This document shows positions 54,585-64,000 of a stretch of DNA of 64,000 bases, in pieces (within the stretch, counting starts at the first letter, position 1; each line of letters begins with the position of its first letter). This DNA comes from Lasiosphaeris hirsuta. Lineage: Eukaryota > Ascomycota > Sordariomycetes > Sordariales > Lasiosphaeriaceae. The stretch is from contig JAUKUA010000001.1 in assembly GCA_030549175.1 (NCBI GenBank), positions 7,316,001 through 7,380,000 on the forward strand. The letters run 5' to 3'. A program made the translations under genes and the position numbers. The notes below the pieces were generated by a model, which was given only the letters and a program-made list of their open reading frames with translations, was not told the DNA's origin and did no database searches.

Positions 54585-57346
54585 CTCTGTGCAGGCAGGT
54601 GGCCTGGGCAGGCGCAGGGCCAGCTAATAATGACGGGCCTGGATATAACGGGCGTCCTGCCGATTCGCACGCTTCGCACTCTGCCGCAGAAATACTGGAT
54701 GTCTCGTGCGCAAAGCAGCAGTATCACTGTGTCGGAGCTTACAGGGCAAAATAGGCAGATTGCGGTCTGCGACAAATGAGCGACCACCCCAATGAGGCAC
54801 GGAGGACGGAAAGTCGATGCGGGTGCGGCGAGGGAAGATGGACGGTAGGGATGGGGCAGGTTGCGCAAAAGAGCCCGCGTGGGAGAAGAGCATGTGGAGG
54901 ATGGAGAATGGAGCTGACAAGCGAGAAGGTGCGACTGCAACTGGACTGCCCTGGTGGAATGGATTACGGAGATGAATAACGGATGGATGGGTGGACGGTG
55001 GACGGTAGACGGGTGGGAAGGACAGACGGGCGCTGGCCTCGCAACGCTAGTAATTCGAGCAACGAGGAATTGAGCAGTCGACTTCGCCCGCGACACCCAG
55101 CAGCTTCAATCTCGAATCTGATCCCAACCAAAATCCTTCCTCCTGGCCAGGCAGAGAGAACACAGCGGGTTTCGTGCAACGAGTCGAATTCCCAGGGGAA
55201 TACTGGTTTCCAGATTGGAAGTCGGCTTGCGGCCAGCAGCAGGTCCCAGGGAGCACCCAGAAGCACCCGGGGAGATGTGGATGGGCGGGTCGCGCGTAGG
55301 TATTCGCGCCTGTTTGTGGCCTTGTTCCTGCAGATTCCAGGTCGAGCGATACGATACGGCCCTCGCCTGTGGCCTCGGAAGCTTAACACAAATGCTGGAT
55401 TCCACGCAATCCCCTCCGCCCATCACTCCCCCGTATGTGTGCGTACAAGTAGGTGTGTAGTGGGAGGTATGTGCTCCTACTCCTGCAGCTGGGTAGCGGC
55501 TTGAGTTTTGGCTGGCACGGCTCCCAAGGTTCCAGAAGGCCCCTTCTGAGACGAATTCACAAAGTATCGTCAGGGGGGTACCGTCTAGACGCCGGGTCGT
55601 TCAGCAATCAGGACTCAGGACTTAGCAAGGGAGCGGAGAAGATGCATTGCGGGGCGTGCAGAATGGAGTGGTTTGCAGTCGGGAAATCTGAGGGGGCTTG
55701 GTTCCCAGCAGAGGCCGCGTAGCACTGGTCGGAGCCAAGGACGGTATGCGCTGTGATTGGATGTCGATCTCGACAAGATGGCATCTGTGTCGTGATGCAG
55801 AACTGAGTTGGTTGTCGATTTGGAAATGCGAGGTGGGATCATGGAAGGGCTCGTGACCACTGACCACTGATGAGAGCCGGCTGGCAATGCAAGGAGAACT
55901 GTGTGCAATAAAGGGGGGCTTGTCTTTCATCGGCTCAGTCACCATTCACACAGCGCGGGAGTCAGCCACCGCGATCGCGTCTATTCCCCCACCAGTCTCC
56001 TTGCAGGCTTTCTTTGTTCTCCAGGGCCGCAATGATGCATCCGTGATAAGACCCGTAGTTTCCTTAATCAATAGTAAACCGTGCCGGGAATTTGACGCTG
56101 ACCTTCATAAATGGCTTAGGAGGCCTGATAAGATGGCAATATGGGAATGAGCCCAAACGGCGCACTTCTGGGCATCCCTCCGCCAGGCACCAAAGGCTCA
56201 TGAAACGACCGACACATGTAGGAGCATTTTTGAGAACCCCACCCCGCACGTCCGCCCGTCCAAGGCTTGAGCCGCCACATCAGTTCAAAGCATGCCAGCC
56301 CGAGCTTAACACGCAATGGCGCCTAGATGCAGAATATCGCAGAAGCAGCTAGCGGCATCTGTGAATTCAATTCGCCCTTCTCTGTTTCCTGTCTGGCTGC
56401 CCGAGGTATCGGCCAGACGCTTGTCCGCTCGGCGCTGATTGAATGCCAGTCGAGGTGAGGGGGTCAGCCCGCTATGCCGCAAACGGCTAGCCCAGGAACA
56501 CAAGTCAACTCTGAAACTCGGCACTCCTTGGCCCCTGGAAGATCGGGGTGGCTTATACATCTCTGCATTTGCAGTGACGGACTGGCACCACCAGCCACAC
56601 AATTGAGTGATGGAACGCAGAGCGGCATCAGGAACGCGATGATCCGAGCCGCTTCAGGATTCCAAGTGCTGATTCTCCCAGCTGCACTTCGCTTACTTGT
56701 ATAAACGGATTCTAGGCTGTCGAGTCAGAATCTTAAGATAACCCAGCGGAGATATTCGACTCCGTTCAGTCCTGTGGATGCAACGAAGTCGATATGCGTG
56801 CACAGCGTCACGGCCTGGCAACGATTGCGCGCGCTCTTGCTGACCAGCCGATTCGCTCGAGCAGATTACCCTCCTCGTGGTGTTTACCCAGCTCGGTTCC
56901 GCATGTTGTTGTCTTGCATGTTCGCGTCGTTCCAGGAGAGCGGCAACGAAGCGCCAAACTCGATCAGCATAAGCTGGTCACTAGGGGCGAGGCCAGTCAT
57001 TTGCGTCATATGGATCGTGTGGAATACCGGTAGCGCCGGTTGGCCAAAAATGCCGCCAGAACGTGGATTGGAGGTGATGAGGCTGATCACCGTCAGCCAT
57101 CAAAAATCGTGAAGTTGACGAGTCAACAAAAGCTGCACATTACCAGTGCTTTGTGGCAAGATGATGGATTTGTCTTGACAGTCTGCTGACAGCTGCCGAT
57201 TTGCGGTTCGGTTTCGCTGGGTCGGCTGCTGCCTTCAACGGGCTTCCTTACGTAATGCCAGTAATTCGTGACGACTTCCCAGTAACGTCACCCCACATCA
57301 AACGACAGCCTCGACGACGTGCGAAGCTTGAACGTTGAGCGCAACC
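54585..57346. other. Long 2.8 kb region between divergent RhoGAP and BET2 genes
   Basis: The largest gene-free interval between two called genes in the middle of the window. Many short open frames on both strands, none with a domain or good splice partners. It could hold a long leader for the RhoGAP gene or a non-coding RNA, but the sequence gives no direct sign of either. Confidence 0.45.
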
Positions 57347-58399
57347 ATGTCTGAAAAGTCCAAAACGCTCCCCCAAGAGCTGCGGCTCGCCACATCAGTT
57401 CATGTCAAGTATATTCAGAGCCTAGACACCAGAAAGGACGAATATGAATATTGGCTGACAGAGCACCTACGCCTCAACGGTCTTTACTGGGGCCTGACAG
57501 CCCTCCATCTTCTGGGCCATCCAGAGGCCCTTCCGCGCGCCGAGACTATCGACTTTGTGCTTTCCTGCCAGCACGAGAATGGAGGCTTTGGCGCTGCGCC
57601 TGGCCATGATGCCCACATGCTCTCCACCGTCAGTGCGGTGCAGATCCTCGCCATGATCGATGCCTTTGACGACCTCGAAGCGCGAGGGAAGGGCAAGGCA
57701 CAGGTGGGAAAGTGTGCGTCGTCACTGCATCGCCAATCCACTGGGAAGGGGGTACCTTGAAACTGACAATCCGGGCCAGATATCGCCAACCTTCAGAATC
57801 GGCAGACGGGCACCTTTGCCGGTGATGAGTGGGGAGAGGAAGACACACGCTTTCTCTACGGAGCCTTCAATGCACTGTCGCTTCTTGGCCTTCTTGATCT
57901 CGTCAATGTCGACAAGGCGGTGGACCACGTAGTGGCTTGCGCCAACTTTGACGGCGGATATGGAGTCAGCCCTGGCGCAGAGTCACACGCTGGTCAAATA
58001 TTCACCTGCGTCGCAGCACTGACAATCGCCGGCCGAAAGAATCTTGTGGACGCAGACCGGCTGGGGAAGTGGCTGAGCGAACGCCAGATTGCCGGAGGCG
58101 GTCTCAACGGTCGACCGGAGAAGAAGGAGGACGTATGCTACAGCTGGTGGGTGCTGAGTAGCTTAGAGATGATCGGCAAGACACACTGGATTGATCGAGA
58201 CCAGCTCATAGCCTTTATTCTGCGCTGCCAAGATCCAGAGAACGGGGGTATCTCGGACAGGCCTGGTGACATGGTCGATGTCTGGCATACCCTATTTGGC
58301 CTCACGGGCTTGAGCTTGCTGGAGTATCCCGGGCTGGAGCCCGTTGACGAGGTTTATTGTCTGCCTAAGTCTACCACGGAGCGAATTCTCGGCAAATAA
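57347..58399 (+). CDS. BET2: Rab geranylgeranyltransferase beta subunit (BET2)
   Basis: Two exons (57347-57713, 57780-58399) joined by a 66-nt GTGCGT...CCAG intron give 328 residues, as in yeast Bet2 (325). It is built of prenyltransferase alpha-alpha repeats: [57 protein letters not shown] and [19 protein letters not shown]. The zinc ligands are the Asp and Cys around [12 protein letters not shown] and the His of [15 protein letters not shown]. With the alpha subunit and Rab escort protein it adds geranylgeranyl groups to Rab C-terminal cysteines, which membrane traffic needs. The ATG at 57347 has context caaccATG. Confidence 0.95.
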
Positions 58400-59345
58400 G
58401 TAGTCAAAGTACAGATTCCCCTTCCACAACCCAGCATGACATCCAGGTCTCGGGCCTCTTGCAATCTAATAACCTCCCATCAACATCACCATGTTGGGTA
58501 GGATACAAGGCAAGAGAAGAGTGATACGCACTCTTGTGTGTCGGCCAGTCAGTTCGAAGGCAGGTTGACTTGGAATGGATATTGACATTACATAACCCCT
58601 GTTTCCTGGTACCCTTCTCAGTCATGCCATCCAATTCAATCATGTCAAGAGACACCGATGAAGGGTATTCTAACATACTTGAGTGTCGTCCTGGAAATGG
58701 CCGGCTCCTGGCATTATCTTCAATCAACATCAAAAGATTCCCAGTCAACTCCTGTACCATTCAGGGGTCAGGGTCTTCGAGCAAGTGTCCCTGAACCGGC
58801 CACCTGATTGCCTGGCATGTCCAGACACCGGGAAGCACCTGCCTGTTCATTGTGTCTCACCCCTTCAAGCCTTGTCCTCCTTCTCAGCTTGAAGATCTGA
58901 TGCGGTATTCCGTCCTATCTCCGACTCAAAACCCTGGCTATGTCGTCGCGTCTATTGATCGCCCTTGCCATCCGAGCCAGCTTGGTCTAGCTTGTGGCGA
59001 ATACAAGACCTTCTGTTGCTCTTGCCAATGATGTAATATGATCTCTACTCTCTCTTCTGCACTCTTCTAGGGCCGCTCGTTGCTATTCAACACTTGACAG
59101 CTGTCACTTCTCACACAACCATGGCACTTCTCCTATATTCTTCACTGTTGTCCCCTATCTCCTAAATTGGCCGTGCACTTGCTTGTACTCATGGATAAAT
59201 CTCCAATTTTACCATTTGGTTTGATCACTCAATGAACATGAATATCCTTTCTCACTCAAACCCCAGGCCAGGTACAGTGAGTGCTCTTTCACCCACACCC
59301 AAAGGCAAACGCCAGTTTTCACACAGTTAAAGTCACACTCTCTAG
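58400..59345. other. Intergenic region after BET2
   Basis: About 950 bp of 3' flank and spacer, CT-rich in its right half. No gene recognised. Confidence 0.5.
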
Positions 59346-60300
59346 AAAGAGTGACCAACCACTAAAGCTGAATTACCAGACATCCACAAGCCACCCAGAA
59401 GGCATTCAGAAACCAGCGGTAGGGATACCTCTGAGGCATTACCTCTGAAAGCTAAGCTGAACAGTATTCGAGAACTGCCTGGACAGCCTTCACCCGCCGC
59501 GCGACTAGTTATACAGCTCAAGATGTAAGCCCTTGGGGTTGAGCTGGAAGGCATTTTACAAGCTCCGCGACTGGGAATACCTTCAAGGCAATACCTCTTC
59601 AAGCTGAGCGGAAAAGCATTCACGAACCATGCGTTTTGGCATGCTGTTTAAGGTGTCGCATCTCGAAGCCGCATGAGGAGGCATTTACGAGCCACGCGGC
59701 TGGTATGACGGCTTGGGATTTCAGCTCTTAAAGTCGATTTGGGAGGTATTCACATACCACCTAAAGGACCCTCACCGGCCGTATCGGTATGCTTGGTCTC
59801 GATATCCATTATTTCTCGGGGGAGTTCGGTCGCTATGTCTTCTTCACACTCCGAGAAAATCCGGTTACTCCCTAAACTGAACCTGGGGAGCCTCTACATA
59901 CCACCTGGAGGGCCTTTACCATCCGTGCGGCTCGGTATGCTTTATCTTGATACTCTCTATCTACCTACGCGAGATGGGTTACTGATATTCTCTTCACTTC
60001 CTGAGAAAACATAGTTCTGCCTTCAGGTAGCAACTCTCCAGTCCGAACTTGGAAGACATTCAAGAGCCACCTGGAGGGCCCTTACGAGCCACCGAGAGAC
60101 CTTCGTTAGCTGTCGAGAGACTTCCACCAGCCGCGTGGCTCGGTGTGCTTTGTCTCGATACCCTCTATTTGCCCGGGCGAGATCGGTCGTCCGTGTTTTT
60201 CTCACTGCCGAGATAACTTGGTCACGCCCGTGTTTTCCGCCGAGATAGCCACGAGGTAGCAGCTCCCCAAACTGAACTTGGAAAGCCTCCACACACCACC
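59346..60300. repeat. Degenerate repeat array upstream of the C2H2 gene
   Basis: A composite unit of about 140-230 bp recurs. It begins with a block like cattcac-taccacctggagggcc, then cggctcggtatgctttgtctcgataccctctat, then gcgagat-ggt, then ctgagaaaa, then gaacttgg. Copies start near 59746, 59890 and 60053, with a partial one near 60280. To the left (59380-59740) shorter elements such as gaggcattacctctgaa and ggcatttacgagccacgcggct recur in more diverged form. It does not resemble the 43-bp minisatellite at the other end of the window. No coding potential. Confidence 0.6.
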
Positions 60301-60474
60301 TACTGTGGGTATCCTTCGCTCTTTCTCTTTTTACCCAACTTTTCTCGCCAATCCTCAGGCGCTAGCCCTCAGGTCACGCCTTACACCAGAGAACTCAAGT
60401 AGGGTCGTTCTTTCCCAGCTTTCTTCGATTTTCTTCCCTCCTCTTCACCCATCACCTGTCAACCACAAAACAGA

Positions 60475-61000
60475 GTGAGTCGCTCTTTCAGTCTGCCTCG
60501 ATTGTGCACGCCTTCGCGCCGACACTAGCGCAGCTCCCTCGCGTCCATCAATCTCGCGTTTCCTAGGCACGATTTCTCTGAAGCATGTTGTCCATGATGC
60601 CAGTCTTGGGGGTTTTATTGTTTCTGGAAATGCTAACTTCTGTCTTGGGTCTGTTTAGCTTGCCTCAGTCTCAGCAGAACCAGACTTCCGTCACACCTGG
60701 GCTGCTAGGTCAAGCACCCGTTGACCCTGTCATCCGGCATCCCCAACGGAAGCTGAACTCGACGGAAAGCTACATCCCTGGCCCTTGGTCTCGCCTGCCA
60801 TATCGAAGGTAACGCCCTGGTCTTGGGACGAATAGCTAGCCGTTGCGGGCAACCCAGTCTCCCAAAAGATTGATTGATCCTGCAGCCGACCCAAATTGGG
60901 TCCCAGTCCCCTTCATCTGTGAGTTACCACCTCTGCGGGGCTGATGTAATGATTGTGCTTCCCAAATGCCGCCGGCGGCACACTGACTCTCTCTTGCTAG
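60475..61000 (+). other. Probable 5'-UTR intron of the C2H2 gene
   Basis: A GTGAGT donor at 60475 and a CTCTCTTGCTAG acceptor ending at 61000 lie three bases before the ATG at 61004. Removing the 526 nt gives a short leader. Inside lies a 75-codon ATG frame (60585) with a signal-peptide-like start, best read as intronic. Confidence 0.45.
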
Positions 61001-61003
61001 ACA

Positions 61004-62820
61004 ATGGCCGCCATTGCACCGATGGACTTGGTCATGAAGAGCGACCCTGCCTCCATCCCGCTGAAATGCACTCTCTGCCCCAAGAAGCCTAACTTTTCTG
61101 ATGTCTCCCATCTTTTGACTCACATTTCTTCGAAGAGCCATCTTTCTCATCGTTTCAGAACCGAGTTGAAATCGCATACTGAGAGGGACGCGAGAGACGC
61201 AATCCGCCACTACGATGACTGGTATAATGGCTATGGAATCAGAGCACTTCTGGCCGAGCGTATGGCTGCAAAGGAGCAGAAAAAGACAAACAAGCGTGGT
61301 CGACCTTCCCAAGCCGCTGGTGTAAGTCATCGCTAATGGCACAACCTGGCCAATTTAATATTGAGAAGCGGCCAAAGCTGACTTCATGCCGCAGAGCAAG
61401 TCGCAGGGCAGACATCGACACGCTCCAAGCCAAGACGACGACGTGATCAAGATTGAGCCCGAGGAATATGATGGCATGGATCCGGAGCCAATGGCATCTC
61501 AATGGGCTACCGGCTCCCATCCTACGTTCCAGACTGCCGGCTCCCGCAGAGGTTTCCCCGATCGTGCTTATCTAACTCCAGTCATGAAGCGCACGCTGTC
61601 CGATTACTCCGTTCCCGGTACCCCGGACAACACAGCTCGGATGAGATATCAACGCGACCCTTCCGAGACAGAAAGCGTTCTGGCATCAGAGATTGCCGAG
61701 TCTGTCGAGGATGAGGGTGAGGCCAGCAAGCTGAAGGGCGTGAAGTATCCTGGCATGGGTCTCTTTGACTCGGCCAACGAGCAGCAGAAGAGAAAGCGGA
61801 ACCAGAGAAAAGATGATTCCGTTCTAAAGCTGATGGAGATGACGTCGTCTGGTATTGTGCCAACTGAGTTTGTGTGGGAAGGAGGTGAGATTCAGCGAAC
61901 CCGGTACATCTATGACAGCCCTTCAATTGAAGGAAGTCCGGTAAGTTGGCACATCTACCCTCATTCCATTTTCATCCTCGGTGCTCTCGGTTTGTACCTA
62001 ACGCACTCCTTGGGCAGGACCGCAAGTTTGAGGAGGCTGATAACTACAAGAAGAAGAGAGCTCGACGCACGACTGTGGCATCAACAAACACGGGCAGCCA
62101 ACGCCCAACCCGATACTCGACCAGACTTGCTCAAAACAAGGCGGGCTCGAAGAACAATGGCGCGATCAACGATGGCTTCGACGAGGACGAGCATGACACG
62201 AGCCAGGTATCTCGCCACAGTCACGCTTCCATGGATAACTATGATGTTTTCAGCGACCACCCGCACCCAAGTCCAGGTAGGAGGAGTTGCCTAAAAGAAG
62301 AAACCGTATGGTTTGCTGACACAATTGCAGGTCACATGGGTAGTCCATTGGAGGAGGCTGGGTAAGTAATTGTGTGTGACGGTGATTGAACTTGCCATCT
62401 AACATCGATCTTAGCTTTGAGCTTCGCCGTCGCTCAGCTCTTCATCCCATGCAGGCCAACGTTCCTACCATATCACCGGCCCTAAAGCCCGACAAGCCAC
62501 TCCCGTACTTCCCTCCCAGAGACAACGGTCATAACTCGTTCCCGACTCACCATCCTATCCCCAGCAGTGGTTATTTTCAGCAACAACAGCAAAATATAAA
62601 CGCCAACGCCGGCAACTTCAATCCGCTGTTTGTTCAAAGAAATGGTTACCTCCACCACTATGGATACGCGAACTACGGCAGCGAGCCCAAGCCACCCACG
62701 ACGGGTTTCCAGCCGATCAACATGAACCAGCCCTTGCTTGCCATTCCTTTTAATTCGTATGGCAATCCCTACACATCCAACTCGCCCCACCAGAGTGGCA
62801 CGGCAGATTTCGACATGTGA
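61004..62820 (+). CDS. C2H2 zinc finger / AT-hook protein of unknown function
   Basis: Five exons (61004-61321, 61395-61940, 62018-62276, 62331-62361, 62415-62820) give 519 residues with all phases matching. A single U1/JAZ-like finger, CTLCPKKPNFSDVSHLLTH with a further His in SSKSH, uses Cys22, Cys25, His40 and His46. A helical segment (RDAIRHYDDWYNGYGIRALL) follows, then an AT-hook core RGRP (98-101). The rest is Ser/Pro/Asn-rich and disordered, with a basic stretch KKKRARRTT and a glutamine run near the C-terminus. It looks nuclear and DNA- or RNA-binding, but I know no characterised orthologue. The fourth exon is only 31 nt. Confidence 0.78.
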
Positions 62821-63678
62821 TCCTCGAGGAACTTCTGGCGCAGGAAAGAAATGTTGTGTTCGGGGGGCGACTGGGTGTCATTCGTTTATTTCGCACCCCA
62901 CTCGATCATCCTGGTCCCAACTATCCAAAGGCACCCTGTTAGAGAGGGGCTGAGATGCGGAAGCGGCGGCCTCGCTCCGGCACCTTCTCATTGTACATAT
63001 TGTATTTTCATCGCGTCTTTGACATTACAGCCACATAGGTTGCTTTACATTTAGCTCTGATGCGATGCGCACACTTCCAGCACCGCTCTGCTCGAGGACT
63101 CGGATTAGACCGTGGTCGCTACTTGGCGAAGTGGCAACTTGGTCCTGCATTGGTGGAGAGCATTTCGGGGTGGGGATTACGAGATATGGCGTACCGAGGC
63201 ATGATCTTTTTCGATCCATTATCCCTCAATTTCTAGATATTGATGGGGCCCGGCTGGTTGGGCATCCGAATCAAGGCCACCTAGCCATTCCTATTTCATT
63301 TTTGTTTTCAGGGGAGGTTTGGCCGATAGCTCACTACTATAGGAGTTGAGATAGGTTTCGTTTCGGCCAATTCTGCTGGATTCCTCATACATTATTTATG
63401 CTCGTGCTTATGGTTATATTTGTGATCTTATTAGTGAATGTACTCAGACTCGGCAGCATCATTGGAAGATGGTGATGGACTATTGGATTATGATTGATAC
63501 CATGAACCATGAAAATTCTGACTCATCCTGGAGGTACAGTGTACATAATAGTGTATGTTGAACGCCAATCTCGATCCCACATGAAGAGACAACTGAAATT
63601 ATACAAGTGGAAATGTACGTCCTAGTACATGGTATCCATACATAACACCCTCTACAGCACACGATACCTTAAAGTACA
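62821..63678. other. Convergent intergenic region
   Basis: About 860 bp of 3' flanks between the C2H2 gene and MSH3. AT-richer; no gene recognised. Confidence 0.5.
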
Positions 63679-64000
63679 TCACAACTGCTCAATACTTGAA
63701 ATCAAGTGATCCAGCTGATCTACCCCGCCGCTGCCCACCACATCGCCCAGCAACCGCGCTGCGCCGCGCAGCCGCCGCATCTTGACCTCGTCCTCGAGCT
63801 CGCGCGACTTGCCGGCCGCCACGTCGAGGACCTTGCGGGGGATGCGGGCGAGCCGCGCGACGTTAAGGCCGTAGGAGCGGTGGGCGACGCCGTCGGCGAC
63901 CTCGTAGAGGAAGGTGATCTCATCGTCCTGGCCGCCGTCGTCGTCGCCCGCGTCCGCACTGCGGTTGGTGGAGAAGCGCATGTGGACGCAGCGCACGCGG
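63679..64000 (-). CDS. MSH3: DNA mismatch repair protein MSH3, C-terminal part (cut by window edge)
   Basis: The last 106 residues of a MutS-family protein; the gene continues beyond the right edge. The segment VHMRFSTNR is followed by an acidic insert, then EITFLYEVADGVAHRSYGLNVARLARIPRKVLDVAA, the helix-turn-helix dimerisation region at the end of the MutS ATPase. The C-terminus is DHLISSIEQL. SYGLNVARLA with YEVADGVAHR fits MSH3 better than MSH6, whose end reads differently. MSH3 pairs with MSH2 to repair insertion/deletion loops in the nucleus. The MSH3 versus other MSH assignment is from the short C-terminus only. Confidence 0.82.
   Translation of the reverse strand, partial: RVRCVHMRFSTNRSADAGDDDGGQDDEITFLYEVADGVAHRSYGLNVARLARIPRKVLDVAAGKSRELEDEVKMRRLRGAARLLGDVVGSGGVDQLDHLISSIEQL

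Noticed and set aside
60585..60812. 75-residue protein with signal-peptide-like start
   Set aside because: Falls inside a probable 5'-UTR intron; no further support for a secreted peptide gene.
1..64000. A secondary-metabolite cluster, intact transposon, CRISPR array or phage-like system
   Set aside because: None of the genes belong to such systems; no polyketide or peptide synthase, transposase or repeat-spacer pattern was seen.

Overview
This is a 64 kb window of nuclear DNA from a filamentous ascomycete (Pezizomycotina, most likely a Sordariomycete). The evidence is short GT-AG introns of about 50-70 nt with CTAAC/CTAAT branch points, GC-rich coding sequence, intergenic regions of 0.2-2.8 kb, and protein families such as the PIL1/LSP1 eisosome proteins, an SPX-VTC polyphosphate polymerase, RMT2 and fungal STR2. 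The species cannot be fixed from the sequence alone. I rebuilt the genes exon by exon from the open frames and splice signals; the feature entries give the junctions.

Left end (1-5350): gene-poor and repeat-rich. It holds a 43-bp minisatellite with an 86-bp higher-order period, one intron-containing tRNA-Gln(CTG), a second diverged repeat family with inverted copies, and a purine-only tract. Region 5.3-16 kb: a germinal-centre STE20-type kinase (-), a small DUF7053-type protein (-), COQ6 (+), SUA5 (+) and coatomer zeta (-). Region 16-29 kb: MCM4 (+), a PIL1/LSP1 eisosome protein whose start codon appears to be split by an intron (-), a tiny His-rich protein (-), OST1 (-) and a six-exon hexokinase with an 815-nt first intron and a GC-AG intron (+). 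Region 29-44 kb: a fungal deaminase-superfamily protein (-), RMT2 (-), VTC4 (+), STR2-type cystathionine gamma-synthase (+) and PEX1 (-). Region 44-64 kb: MCM7 (+), mitoribosomal mS29 (-) divergent from RRS1 (+), a RhoGAP protein (-), Rab geranylgeranyltransferase beta BET2 (+), a degenerate repeat array, a C2H2/AT-hook protein behind a probable 5'-UTR intron (+) and the C-terminus of MSH3 cut by the window edge (-).

Most genes are conserved housekeeping functions without a shared pathway, as is normal in fungi. One link stands out. MCM4 and MCM7, which are adjacent subunits of the replicative helicase ring, lie 25 kb apart, and both have MBF/SBF/E2F-like elements (CGCGAAA, ACGCGT) 150-215 bp upstream of the start codon.

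I see no secondary-metabolite cluster, intact transposon, CRISPR array or prokaryotic-type system. The least understood items are the deaminase-like protein, the His-rich protein, the C2H2 protein and the two diverged repeat regions.
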